DNA of 64,000 nucleotides from Kuafuiihalomonas sp964473255. GTDB lineage: Bacteria > Myxococcota > Kuafuiibacteriia > Kuafuiibacteriales > Kuafuiibacteriaceae. Positions 43,519-52,546 of this stretch are shown here, one piece after another. The stretch covers positions 47,914 to 111,913 of the forward strand of contig CAYYOT010000007.1 of the NCBI GenBank assembly GCA_964473255.1, in the 5' to 3' direction. The position numbers and the translations under genes are program-made. Position 1 is the first letter of the stretch; every line of letters starts with the position of its first letter. The notes under the pieces are model-generated. The model had not been told where the DNA came from. It saw only the letters and a list, made by a program, of their open reading frames with translations, and ran no database searches.

Positions 43519-44984
43519 CGCGATGGGCGCTCATCGGCGTCTTCTCGGTGGTGGGGTGCTTGTCCTTCGACTCGAGGAGCGCGGAGGAGATCCGCATCCT
43601 CGCCGTCCTTCCCCAACCCGTCGGCGACGCGGATCCCGTCGAGGTGGTCCTCAGCGATTCCGTGGGATGGGTCGAGCCTGGAGGCGGCGTTCGGGTGTGG
43701 TCCGAGGACGGCGAGCCGGCGGCGCATGAGCTGAAGGTCGGTCCGACCGATCGCTCCCTCATCCTCGAGCCCGTGACGGTCTGGCCGTCGGGAAGTCGGA
43801 TGGGTCTGCAGCTGGTCGAAGGACTCGTGCGACCGGACGGACGCGTGTGGCGCGTTCGCAGCTCGACAATCACGCTGCTCCGGAGCGTCGACCCGCCCGC
43901 CGGTCCCCCGCGTGTCGAACGCGCCGTGCCGGTCGGGCCGGGGCCGGCCAACCTGAAGCGACTTGGCTTGAACGCCCACGGGCTGGCCGACGACGTGGGG
44001 CTGTACTTGGACAATGGTCGGGAGCGACGCCCGCTCCGGGTAGAAGCGGGTCTCGGCGGTCGCTACCGCGTCGTCCGACCCGGTGTCGAGCCGCTCAGTC
44101 CCGGATTTTGGTGGCTTCGCTCCGACCGACCGATCGAGCTCGGGCCGGGGAGCCTCGGGTCGATCGAAGTCGTCGACGGCTTCGACCGCGTTGCCCCTCG
44201 GCTCCAGGAACTCGAGGCCTACGCGGACGTCGACGCGATCCGCGTCCGCATCCAGGCGGACGAGCCATACTTCGTTCGCGGGGAGGTCCGGATGGTCGGC
44301 TCCGAACAAACGGTCGACCTGACGGTACCCCCTTGGTTTCTTCGGACCGGAGAGGTCGTCGTCCGGACGCCCGTGCCCGAAGTCGACTATGCGTTCTTGC
44401 TTCGTCTCGTCGACTTCGCCGGGAATGAGCGCGGGGTGCCGCTCTTCGTCGCTTCCGCAGCCCCCCGGATGGAGGTCGAGATCACGGAGATCGTGACCAC
44501 GCCCCTCCACGACTGGGGTGACAGCGAGCCGGCCGGACTGCCCTTCGATCCGTTTCCCGGCCGAGGCGCCGTGACCGATACCGACGAGTGGGTCGAGCTC
44601 GTGAATCGCTCCGAGCGCACCGTGGATCTGACCGAGGTCTCTCTCCAGCTGCACATCGTCGATGGCACGCCATCCGTTACCGAGGTCGTGGCCGCACCCG
44701 CGCTCTACTTCGGAGCGGGGGGGCGGCCGGACGCCTGGCTTCCAGGCGAAGCCGTCGTGGTGCGACCGCGGGGCGCGATGTCGAGTCGGGAGGTCGAGAT
44801 CCGAGCGGTGTCCGGCGGACGCACGCTGTCCGCGGTACGTCTCGGGGCCGATGGTGCGGATCATCCGGGCGGGTCGCCGCCGGACCCCGTGCACGAGGCC
44901 GTCGCACGAGGTCGCGGCGGTCGGTGGCGCTGGTGCGTACCGGGTCCTGGGGATCCGGGGCGGGGAGCCAACTGCGTGGACTGA
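43515..44984 (+). CDS. Lipoprotein with C-terminal lamin-tail-like domain
   Basis: A 489-residue lipoprotein. ATG at 43515 gives a signal peptide with lipobox VVGC (Cys15) and the ATGA overlap with the preceding gene. The middle is beta-rich and repetitive, like Ig-fold surface proteins (VDPPAGPPRVERAVP, DGFDRVAPRLQEL). Near residue 325 ITEIVTTPLHDWGD and TDEWVELVNRSERTVDL match the lamin-tail (LTD) pattern, found in secreted bacterial proteins, often nucleases or adhesins. Function unknown. It is followed by ruvC after 56 bases. Confidence 0.8.
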   Translation: MTRWALIGVFSVVGCLSFDSRSAEEIRILAVLPQPVGDADPVEVVLSDSVGWVEPGGGVRVWSEDGEPAAHELKVGPTDRSLILEPVTVWPSGSRMGLQLVEGLVRPDGRVWRVRSSTITLLRSVDPPAGPPRVERAVPVGPGPANLKRLGLNAHGLADDVGLYLDNGRERRPLRVEAGLGGRYRVVRPGVEPLSPGFWWLRSDRPIELGPGSLGSIEVVDGFDRVAPRLQELEAYADVDAIRVRIQADEPYFVRGEVRMVGSEQTVDLTVPPWFLRTGEVVVRTPVPEVDYAFLLRLVDFAGNERGVPLFVASAAPRMEVEITEIVTTPLHDWGDSEPAGLPFDPFPGRGAVTDTDEWVELVNRSERTVDLTEVSLQLHIVDGTPSVTEVVAAPALYFGAGGRPDAWLPGEAVVVRPRGAMSSREVEIRAVSGGRTLSAVRLGADGADHPGGSPPDPVHEAVARGRGGRWRWCVPGPGDPGRGANCVD

Positions 44985-45040
44985 GGTTCGAGTTCGGCGC
45001 TGTCGCGTTCCACGCGGGCGTGCTACCTATCCAACGGTCC

Positions 45041-45529
45041 GTGATCAGTTTCGGAATCGATCCTGGCTCTCAGCGGACGGGCTGGGCGGCGGTCGAGGCC
45101 AACGGCAATCGCCTTCGTTCGGTCGGCCACGGCGTCATTCGACTCGATGGGACGCTGCCCGACCGACTCGGCGCGCTACTGCAGGCTCTCGACGCTCAGC
45201 TCGAAGCGCTCAAACCCGAGCGCGTGGTCTTGGAATCGGTGTTTCACCACAAGAATGCCCGGAGCGCACTCGTGCTCGGCCATGCTCGGGGCGTCGCCTT
45301 GGTCGCCGCCCATCGCTGGTGCCCGCACGTGGGTGAGCTCAGTCCGTCCGAGGTCAAGAAGGCGGTGACCGGTTCGGGTCGAGCCGACAAGACACAGATG
45401 CAGCACATGGTGAAGGCACTGCTCGGTCTCGCCGAGACTCCGGCGCAGGACGCGGCCGACGCGCTGGCCATCGCGGTCGCGGGAGCCGTGCGCCACAGCT
45501 TCGAGGCCGTGCTCGCACGGGCGCCATGA
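45041..45529 (+). CDS. ruvC: Holliday junction resolvase RuvC
   Basis: Endonuclease that cuts Holliday junctions bound by RuvAB. The 162 residues have the family's acidic catalytic residues: Asp7 in GIDPGSQRTGW, a Glu in VVLESVFHHKNA, and the late pair in DAADALAIA. GTG at 45041 is chosen as the start closest to the first strand (ISFGIDPG); GTG at 45020 would add seven residues. The long open frame upstream of this is a shadow of the lipoprotein gene. It overlaps ruvA by ATGA. Confidence 0.95.
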   Translation: MISFGIDPGSQRTGWAAVEANGNRLRSVGHGVIRLDGTLPDRLGALLQALDAQLEALKPERVVLESVFHHKNARSALVLGHARGVALVAAHRWCPHVGELSPSEVKKAVTGSGRADKTQMQHMVKALLGLAETPAQDAADALAIAVAGAVRHSFEAVLARAP

Positions 45530-46134
45530 TCGGCTTTTTGCGAGGACGGGTCCGTGAGCGCTCCCCGACCCGCATGCTTCTGGACGTTTCCGGGGTCGGC
45601 TACGACGTGACCGTCACCGTGCAGAATCCTCTGGGCAGCGGTCAGGAAGCGGAGCTGTACGTGTACACGCACGTTCGCGAAGACACACTGCAGCTCTTCG
45701 GCTTTGCCGACCGCCGAGAACGTCAGCTCTTCGACCTGCTGATCGGCGTTCCCGGCATCGGACCCGTCAAGGCCATGCAGATCCTTCAGACGCCGGTCGA
45801 TGACTTCCTCGCGATCGCCCGAGAGCGCCAGCCCGTACGGCTGGCCAAGCTGCCGGGCGTGGGGAAGAAGACCGCCGAGCGCCTGCTCGTCGACCTGGCC
45901 GACAAGCTGATGGCGCTCGGGGGTGCGCCGGTGAGCGCAGCGGTCGTCAGCTCCGATTCGCCGGTGCGAGACGACCTGGTGAGTGCCCTCATCAACCTCG
46001 GGTACCGGGAGGCACCCGCGGCCAGCGCGGCGGACACGGTCCTCGAGAGTAGCCCGGAGGGGGCGCCGATCGAAGTTTTGGTGCGGACGGCTCTGGCCTT
46101 GCTCCAGCCACATCGTGGTAAGGAATCGGGGTGA
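45526..46134 (+). CDS. ruvA: Holliday junction branch migration protein RuvA
   Basis: Junction-binding tetramer subunit, 202 residues. N-terminal OB-fold (MIGFLRGRVRE, TYVHTHVREDTLQLFGFA-like core with YVYTHVREDTLQLFG), two helix-hairpin-helix motifs (LIGVPGIGPVKA; LAKLPGVGKKTAERL) and a short C-terminal RuvB-binding domain (DLVSALINLGYREAPA). Coupled to ruvC and ruvB by 4-base overlaps. Confidence 0.96.
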   Translation: MIGFLRGRVRERSPTRMLLDVSGVGYDVTVTVQNPLGSGQEAELYVYTHVREDTLQLFGFADRRERQLFDLLIGVPGIGPVKAMQILQTPVDDFLAIARERQPVRLAKLPGVGKKTAERLLVDLADKLMALGGAPVSAAVVSSDSPVRDDLVSALINLGYREAPAASAADTVLESSPEGAPIEVLVRTALALLQPHRGKESG

Positions 46135-47147
46135 CTCACGCCGGCCCGGACCGGGCGTTCTCGGGCGAAGCGCGCGCCGACGACCGGAACTTCGACAACG
46201 CCCTGCGCCCGCGATCCTTCGAAGAGTACGTCGGGCAGCGCCAGGTGAAGGACAACCTGCGGGTCTTCGTCGAGGCAGCCAGGCGTCGTGATCAGCCGCT
46301 CGACCACGTGTTGTTTTCCGGTCCACCCGGCTTGGGTAAGACGTCGCTGGCTCACATCATCGCTTCGGAGATGGGCGTGCGGTGTATCGTCACCTCCGCT
46401 CCCGCCCTCGACAAGAAGGGTGATCTCGCGGGGATCCTGACCTCCCTCGAAAAGAGCGATGTCCTTTTCATCGACGAGATCCACCGGCTGGGCTCGTCGA
46501 TCGAAGAGAGTCTGTATCCGGCCATGGAGGAATTCCGGTTCGACCTCGTGATCGGCGACGGGGCGCACGCGCGAACCATGACGCTGCCGCTACCTCCGTT
46601 CACCCTCGTGGGAGCGACGACTCGCTCCGGTCTCGTTTCCAGTCCGCTGCGCGATCGCTTTGGCTACGCGGCCCGACTCGACTTCTATGCCCCGGAGGAG
46701 CTCGGAGAGGTTCTCGAGCGTTCAGCGTCTCGACTGGGCGTCGAGCTCGACGACGACGCCGCGGAGGAAGTCGCCCGTCGAAGTCGCGGGACGCCCCGCG
46801 CGGCCAATCGGTTTCTCCGTCGTCTTCGCGATTTCGCCGAAGTGTTGGGAGAGGGCCGGGTGACGCGCGACATTGCCCAGCGCGGCCTGGTCGCTCTGGG
46901 CGTCGACGAGAACGGTTTCGACGAAATGGACCGACGGATCCTCGAGGCCGTGGTCGACATGTTCGAGGGCGGACCGGTCGGTCTCGACACGATCGCAGCG
47001 GCGCTGGGGGAGGAGTCGCATACGATCGAAGACGTTTACGAACCATATCTGATTCAGCGCGGTCTCCTCAAACGAACACCGCGCGGGCGAGTTGCCACCG
47101 CGCGGGCGTTCGACCTGCGTGGTCCTTCTGCGACTCGCCTCGTTTGA
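46131..47147 (+). CDS. ruvB: Holliday junction branch migration ATPase RuvB
   Basis: AAA+ hexameric motor of the RuvAB complex, 338 residues. Starts at the GTG overlapping the ruvA stop. Features: LRPRSFEEYVGQ near the N-terminus, Walker A GPPGLGKTS, Walker B FIDEIHRL, sensor 1 GATTRSG, an arginine-finger region around LVSSPLRDRFG, and the C-terminal winged helix (IEDVYEPYLIQRGLLKRTPRGR). lpxC starts one base after the stop. Confidence 0.97.
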   Translation: MTHAGPDRAFSGEARADDRNFDNALRPRSFEEYVGQRQVKDNLRVFVEAARRRDQPLDHVLFSGPPGLGKTSLAHIIASEMGVRCIVTSAPALDKKGDLAGILTSLEKSDVLFIDEIHRLGSSIEESLYPAMEEFRFDLVIGDGAHARTMTLPLPPFTLVGATTRSGLVSSPLRDRFGYAARLDFYAPEELGEVLERSASRLGVELDDDAAEEVARRSRGTPRAANRFLRRLRDFAEVLGEGRVTRDIAQRGLVALGVDENGFDEMDRRILEAVVDMFEGGPVGLDTIAAALGEESHTIEDVYEPYLIQRGLLKRTPRGRVATARAFDLRGPSATRLV

Positions 47148-47148
47148 C

Positions 47149-47982
47149 GTGTTCAGGTACACCCTGCGTGGGCCCGTGTCCGTGTCGGGTCGCGGCTTGC
47201 ACACGGGTACCGACTGCGAGATCCGTCTTTCGCCCGCCCCGACCGAGCATGGCATCGTCTTTCGACGGTCGGGTACGCGAATCTCGGCTTCACCGCTGAG
47301 CGTGCGGAGCACGGCTCGCGGGACATTCGTGGGTGCGGGCCCCGCCGAGGTGGCGACCGTAGAACATCTGCTGGCCGCGCTTTCCGCCTTGGACGTCGCG
47401 GACGTGCTCATCGACGTCGATGGTCCCGAGATCCCGGCCATCGACGGTTCGGCGGCGCCCTTCGTGGACCTGATCGAATCGGCGGGACGGACCGCGCACG
47501 GAGACCGATTGCCGAGATGGACGATCCGCTCGAAGATCACGGTTGCGGACGGTTCGCGCTCCGTACGGCTGGAGCCGTCCGCTCGTCGCGTACTTTCCGC
47601 CTCTGTTGACTTCCCGGCGACCGGACCCCAGTCGGTTCTCGTCGACATCGAAGATGGCCGCTTTTCGACGCGAATCGCATGGGCGCGAACGTTCGGCTTC
47701 GTCGCCGAAGCCGATGAACTGCGGCGTGCCGGTCGAGCGCTGGGGGCGGGATTGGACTGTGCCCTCGTCTACGGAAGCGGCGGCGTCGTGAATCCGGAGG
47801 GCGCTCGCGGCCCGGACGAGGTCGTCCGGCACAAGGTGCTCGACGCCATCGGCGACCTGGGCCTGTGCGGCGCCGGCTTTCGCTATCGTTACGTGGGCCG
47901 CATGCCCAGCCATGCCTTGAACGTCCGGGCGGCGGCGCGCGCACTCGAGCTGTTCGAACCACTCCCCGGCGCAGGCGACTAG
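47149..47982 (+). CDS. lpxC: UDP-3-O-acyl-N-acetylglucosamine deacetylase
   Basis: Zinc deacetylase that commits UDP-GlcNAc to lipid A synthesis, evidence of an LPS-bearing outer membrane. GTG at 47149 (MFRYTLRGPVSVSG) is chosen as the start nearest the conserved N-terminus; 277 residues is slightly shorter than usual. Conserved features: GRGLHTG, the VEHLLAAL motif with the first zinc His, DGSAAPF, and RHKVLDAIGDL with the second His and the Asp ligand, plus a late catalytic His in MPSHALN. It directly follows ruvB and overlaps the convergent pabB gene by 4 bases. Confidence 0.94.
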   Translation: MFRYTLRGPVSVSGRGLHTGTDCEIRLSPAPTEHGIVFRRSGTRISASPLSVRSTARGTFVGAGPAEVATVEHLLAALSALDVADVLIDVDGPEIPAIDGSAAPFVDLIESAGRTAHGDRLPRWTIRSKITVADGSRSVRLEPSARRVLSASVDFPATGPQSVLVDIEDGRFSTRIAWARTFGFVAEADELRRAGRALGAGLDCALVYGSGGVVNPEGARGPDEVVRHKVLDAIGDLGLCGAGFRYRYVGRMPSHALNVRAAARALELFEPLPGAGD

Positions 47983-49307
47983 CCGGTCAGCGCTTCGGTG
48001 ATGGCCTGCGCCTTCAGCTGGGTCTCTTCCCACTCCGCCTCGGGGTCGGAATCGAAGACGATGCCTCCGCCCACGCCGATGCGAATGTTGCCGTCGACGA
48101 TCTCGCCGGTGCGGATGGCGATGCTGGCCATCATGCCTTGGGGCCCCCAGGCTACGACGCTCCCGGTGTAGACACCGCGGGCCGAGCCCTCGAGCCTGTC
48201 GATGATCTCCATGGCTCTCAGCTTCGGAGCGCCGGTTATCGAGCCCCCCGGAAAGAGGCTACGAAACAACCGGGCGGGGGGCGTACCGCCGGGCAGGCGT
48301 GCCTCCACCCGGCTGGTCAAATGGTGAACGGTCGGGAACGATTCGATGTAGCAAAGGTCGGGCACGCGCACGCCATTGGCTGCGGCCACTCGCCCCAGAT
48401 CGTTGCGCAAGAGGTCGACGATCATCAAGTGCTCGGCTCGGTCCTTGGCGCTCGCCAGGAGCGCCCGGGCCTCCCGGCCGTCCTCTTCCGAAGTCCGACC
48501 GCGGCCGCGCGTGCCCTTGATGGGATAGGTGCGTACGATCTGGCTCGGCTCATCCAGGGCGATGAAGCACTCGGGCGACGCGGAGACGATCGCGTGAGTC
48601 TCGCCGAGCGTCAGGCACGCGGCGAAGGGCGGGGCCGACCGACACAGTCGTCCGAAGGCAGCGCGGGCGTCGCCCACGAACCGGCCCTCGAGAGGATACG
48701 TCAAGTTGACCTGGTAGACTTCGCCTTCCGCGATCAGGCCTCGGGCTTCTCGGATCCGAGCCTTGTGGGTCGCGGGCGGCACGCCGGGGATGAGGCCGCC
48801 CTCGAGTCGTCCGGCGAGCTCGACGGATGGCATCGCATCCTTCGCGAGGGCGCGGAGGGCTGCGACGGACGCATCGGCCGACTCTCGGTGGACCATCCAG
48901 GTCCGACCATCCCGACGGTCGCGGAGGAGCGCCGCATCGTACAGTCCAAACCACGCGTGAGGCAGGCCCAACGGATGGGGTCGAGGGGTGCGAGGTCTGG
49001 CGGCGAAGGCCCAGCCGAGGTCGTAGCTGACGTAGCCGATCGCGCCGGTCAGAAACGGAATGGTGTCATCGAGCGTGAACGGCGGAGCCCCCGGCTCGGC
49101 GGCCCGAGCGAAGGCTTCGGCAACCAGGAGCTCCGACGTCGTGGTCACCGGGAGCATGGCAAAAACGCTCCATCGCGACAGCTCGGCCGCCCCCGGCCCC
49201 GACACGAGGGCTATCGGCTTCGCCTGAGCGGAGACCTGCGCGATCAGGTCCTCCGGTGGTCGGACGTCCAAGCCCAGATCGACGAAGCGCAGGTCGATTC
49301 CCGACAT
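47979..49307 (-). CDS. pabB: Aminodeoxychorismate synthase component I
   Basis: Converts chorismate with ammonia (from a PabA glutaminase) to aminodeoxychorismate for folate. The 442 residues have the chorismate-binding domain: VYQVNLTYPLEG, the PabB-type PIKGTRGRG (with the covalent-intermediate lysine), DLLRNDLGRV, SLFPGGSITGAPK and IGVGGGIVFDSDPEAEW. The PIKGTR signature favours PabB over anthranilate synthase TrpE. No pabA or pabC lies in the window. It converges on lpxC. The 198 bases between its start and the next gene hold no recognisable feature except a ribosome site for that gene. Confidence 0.92.
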   Translation of the reverse strand: MSGIDLRFVDLGLDVRPPEDLIAQVSAQAKPIALVSGPGAAELSRWSVFAMLPVTTTSELLVAEAFARAAEPGAPPFTLDDTIPFLTGAIGYVSYDLGWAFAARPRTPRPHPLGLPHAWFGLYDAALLRDRRDGRTWMVHRESADASVAALRALAKDAMPSVELAGRLEGGLIPGVPPATHKARIREARGLIAEGEVYQVNLTYPLEGRFVGDARAAFGRLCRSAPPFAACLTLGETHAIVSASPECFIALDEPSQIVRTYPIKGTRGRGRTSEEDGREARALLASAKDRAEHLMIVDLLRNDLGRVAAANGVRVPDLCYIESFPTVHHLTSRVEARLPGGTPPARLFRSLFPGGSITGAPKLRAMEIIDRLEGSARGVYTGSVVAWGPQGMMASIAIRTGEIVDGNIRIGVGGGIVFDSDPEAEWEETQLKAQAITEALTG

Positions 49308-49505
49308 GAACGCAGCCTGGGATACCGATGTTCAGCGGGCAAGCCTGCTGTGAGTTTCCCGCAGCACCGGTGAGGAGCGTGATGCGGCCCACGCCGCCGG
49401 GTCTCGGCCCGAGATTTCTAGGCCGGGGCGCTCTTACCGGGCTTGGTTTTCACGTTGTACCGTCCGTCGGAGCGAAATCGGTCGCCAAGGTCGAAGGGGG
49501 GAGGC

Positions 49506-49706
49506 GTGTCGAAGCAGTTTGAAGGGGTCAAGGTGTTCACGGCCACCAAAGCACGGGAGCGCGAAGAGATGGGGGAGGTCATAACGGCCTGGCTCGCCAA
49601 AAACCCGAGTCTTCGCGTCGTCGACAAGGTCGTGACCCAAAGCTCCGACAATGAGTTCCATTGTCTCACCATTACGCTGTTCTACGAACGCGCCGCGGCC
49701 AGCTAG
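49506..49706 (+). CDS. Small hypothetical protein (66 residues)
   Basis: A small soluble protein beginning at GTG 49506 (MSKQFEGVKVFTAT), supported by a very strong ribosome site (GGGGGGAGG, just upstream). A compact alpha/beta layout is suggested: strand FEGVKVFTAT, helix REREEMGEVITAWLAKN, strands LRVVDKVVTQ and FHCLTITLFYE. No family is recognised with certainty; the balanced composition and strong ribosome site argue that it is real. It is followed by a lipoprotein gene 36 bases later. Confidence 0.72.
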   Translation: MSKQFEGVKVFTATKAREREEMGEVITAWLAKNPSLRVVDKVVTQSSDNEFHCLTITLFYERAAAS

Positions 49707-49742
49707 CAGGACCTTGGCCCAAACCCCGGGTCCGGGCGTAAC

Positions 49743-52487
49743 ATGAGGTGTATGCGCGGCGGCATCACCCGTTGGTCGCTGGCCCTGTGCCTGGCGAGCT
49801 GTGGCACGAGCGAAAGACCGGAGGTCGCGATCGTCTCCGTCCAGGTTCGTCCGACCGCTCAAGATCAAGGCGACCTGTCCGCGCCGGAGGATACGCCGCT
49901 CACCCTCGACATCCGAGTCGAACCTGCTTTCCCGGTGGCATTCGAGGTCGACTTCGGTTCGGGTGTCTCGAGGCCGATCAATCTTCCACAAGGTGGTTTC
50001 CTCGAACCTGCATCCGGTGGAGAGCGCGTTCCCTTTCAGCGTCTGGTCCTCACCGGGGTCGACGAAGTCGAGGCGAGCGTCGGTGCCCTCGAGCCTGGAC
50101 GGTACTTCGTATTCGTCGATGACGGTCGTGGCGGCCTGCTGTCGTTCCCGACGCCGCTGCTGATCCGCGAGACCGACGGTCTGCCCCGTCTGTTCGTCTC
50201 CGAGCCACCGCAGCGGCTGCTCGCCGATGAGTGCGCCGAGATCGTCGTGGGACTCGTGAAGCCATCGGGGGTCGAACCCGTGGAGTTCATCCAGCCTTTG
50301 GAGGAACTCGAGATCGCGGTCGTCGACTTCCAGGACGGGCTGGACGCGACCGTGGACGGCCTCGCAGTGACCGTTCCTGCCCGTTGCGGCGAGGAATCGA
50401 TCGGCGAGCCTCTGTTTCGGATCTCCTCTCAACAGCCGGTCGCTCGGTTCGCGGTTCGAGGACGAACGACCGGTCCGGCCTCCTTTCGCGTGCGAGTGAC
50501 GTCGGTGGCTTCCGGTGAGCTGCGCTTCACCTCCACGGCCCAGACCTTCGAAATCAAGGGCGAGGTGGCGATCGTGGTGGAGAACGACGTCTGGCAGACC
50601 AACGAATGCCAGCAGGTCACGCTCGAACGTATGCATCCCGCCAATGACGATTCGAGCGGCCCTCCGCTGCAGCTGACTCTGGAGCTGCGAAGGGCCGACG
50701 GCGAGTCGGGGCCCTACGCCATCTATGACAGTGCGGCCTGCAGCAACACGATCGATCAGCTGGTGCTCGACGAGAACGCCGCCGAGCTCCCGGTATTCAT
50801 GAAGGTCTCGACCGAAGGACGGTACGTCCTCGAGGGTGCGGCGATTGCGGGCGACCTCGCCGGGATGCACGTCGTTCGCTCGATTCCGCTCGACGTGTTC
50901 ACCGAGCTCCCGGATGGCGAAGTCTTCGTCGACGCGCCGTCGGTCGTCGCCTACGGCTTGCCGTTTCCGGTCTTCTTGAGTTCCGCGACCCCGACCACCT
51001 GCCGACTGGAGTTGGTTTCATCGGATTCGGGGAAGGTCCTGGCCGAGTCGTTCGACGTCGACGTGTCGGGGCAGACCGTGATCGAGATGGAGCCGGCCGT
51101 CGCCGCCGATGGAAGCGACGACCAGGAGGCTCGACTGCGTTGCGTACAGGGGGCCACGACGAAGCCATTGGAGGTTCCCGTGAGGCTCCGTCGCTGTCGG
51201 GGTTCGCTGCTCGCCGACCCGTTTCTCGATCTCTCGCGGGTCGTGACCACCGACGCAAAGCGCGACATCCAGGTTTCGCCGGGCGCGGACGGGACCATCA
51301 CCTCGGTCTGGTATGCGCTGGGTGAACCTCCCAATCCGCTGGCTCAGCGGCTCGACAGCCAAGGCCTGCTCGAACCTCGGTCCTTCGTCGTCCCCCCGAT
51401 CGGAGAACTGACCACGATCTCGGCCGTTCTGCGCGACGAGTCCGGCTGTCCTACGTCGCTGCAGCGTACCGTCTTCGCGGGGGCGGATCCCGACCGCATC
51501 GTCGACGTCGTTCCCGGAGTTCTCGAAGACCAATTGAGGGACGCGGCGGTGCCGGACGATGGGGCACCCTTGGTCTTGCGGGCCACCAAGGACACGGAGC
51601 TCGCGCCGGTCACGCTCAACGGCCGCATTCTGGGGCCCGTCCGCAGCCCGGTTTTCATCTTCGGTCCCGGGGCCGGCCTCCTGCGTTTGGTCGAAGGCGC
51701 GGTCTTCCAGTCGTCGGCGTTTCTCACCGGCCTCGACATGTTCGGCACCGGGCACATCGTCGTCGACTCCGGGGACTTCGTCCTCGAGAACTCCACGGTG
51801 CGTGATGAGGTCTACCTCGACGTCGACGGTACGTCCGCGGTCGTAGGGCCGGGCGTGACGTTCCGCCCGTCGGTGGCGCCGGTGATGAAACTGGGCTCCG
51901 GCGTCGTGCAAGGCAACCGAGTGGCGGACAGGACTCCGCAGGTCCTGGCCAAGGGGCTGTTCCTGGTCAGCGGTCGCGTGCTCTTTGCCCAGAACGCCGT
52001 GGCGAACCTGATTCATCCGCTCGTCGGGCCGGCGTCTTCCGGAGAACCGCAGGACGTGCACTTCGAGTTCAATACGTTCCATCGTTCGGCCCCGCTCGCG
52101 ACCAGCGAGGAACCGACGGGCAGTGGCTATGTCGTCTCGGGCAATCTGTTCTCACAGCCTTCCCTGAAGACGGTGGCCTGGCTGGCCAGCGCAGATGGGA
52201 ACTCGGGGCTGGAGATCGGTCCCAACGCGTACGCGGGCTACGGCGCGGAGCCGAAAGCCTGCGACCGAGTCGAGGTCGTCTGCCGCGCCGACGACCTGTT
52301 CCCCGAGGAGAGCGGCCCCGAGGAGCTCGTCTATCGCTGGTGCGATGCCGTGGACAGAGTACTCCCGGATGCCAGCGAGTGGGACAAGACGGGCTCGGTC
52401 GACGGACCCGGTCTGCGTTACTACGGTAAGGCCTACGATTATGGTCATTTCGAGTGGGTCCAAGGGGCCGCGGAGAGCTGCGACTGA
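49743..52487 (+). CDS. Large hypothetical lipoprotein
   Basis: A 914-residue exported protein of unknown function. Signal peptide (GITRWSLALCLASC) with lipobox Cys20; ATG at 49743 and a second ATG three codons on are both possible. The first 550 residues look like several Ig-like beta domains with scattered cysteines. From about 620 on, the pattern of short turns and strands (LDMFGTGHIVVDSGDFVLEN, HFEFNTFHRSAPL, VVSGNLFSQ) resembles a right-handed beta-helix, as in surface pectate-lyase-like proteins. This reading is an inference. It precedes the giant TPR gene by 59 bases. Confidence 0.78.
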   Translation: MRCMRGGITRWSLALCLASCGTSERPEVAIVSVQVRPTAQDQGDLSAPEDTPLTLDIRVEPAFPVAFEVDFGSGVSRPINLPQGGFLEPASGGERVPFQRLVLTGVDEVEASVGALEPGRYFVFVDDGRGGLLSFPTPLLIRETDGLPRLFVSEPPQRLLADECAEIVVGLVKPSGVEPVEFIQPLEELEIAVVDFQDGLDATVDGLAVTVPARCGEESIGEPLFRISSQQPVARFAVRGRTTGPASFRVRVTSVASGELRFTSTAQTFEIKGEVAIVVENDVWQTNECQQVTLERMHPANDDSSGPPLQLTLELRRADGESGPYAIYDSAACSNTIDQLVLDENAAELPVFMKVSTEGRYVLEGAAIAGDLAGMHVVRSIPLDVFTELPDGEVFVDAPSVVAYGLPFPVFLSSATPTTCRLELVSSDSGKVLAESFDVDVSGQTVIEMEPAVAADGSDDQEARLRCVQGATTKPLEVPVRLRRCRGSLLADPFLDLSRVVTTDAKRDIQVSPGADGTITSVWYALGEPPNPLAQRLDSQGLLEPRSFVVPPIGELTTISAVLRDESGCPTSLQRTVFAGADPDRIVDVVPGVLEDQLRDAAVPDDGAPLVLRATKDTELAPVTLNGRILGPVRSPVFIFGPGAGLLRLVEGAVFQSSAFLTGLDMFGTGHIVVDSGDFVLENSTVRDEVYLDVDGTSAVVGPGVTFRPSVAPVMKLGSGVVQGNRVADRTPQVLAKGLFLVSGRVLFAQNAVANLIHPLVGPASSGEPQDVHFEFNTFHRSAPLATSEEPTGSGYVVSGNLFSQPSLKTVAWLASADGNSGLEIGPNAYAGYGAEPKACDRVEVVCRADDLFPEESGPEELVYRWCDAVDRVLPDASEWDKTGSVDGPGLRYYGKAYDYGHFEWVQGAAESCD

Positions 52488-52546
52488 CCCTCGCGGGCCG
52501 GGCCACATCTTGGGCCCCCGTCCGGACGCATGCTAACTAGCGGACC

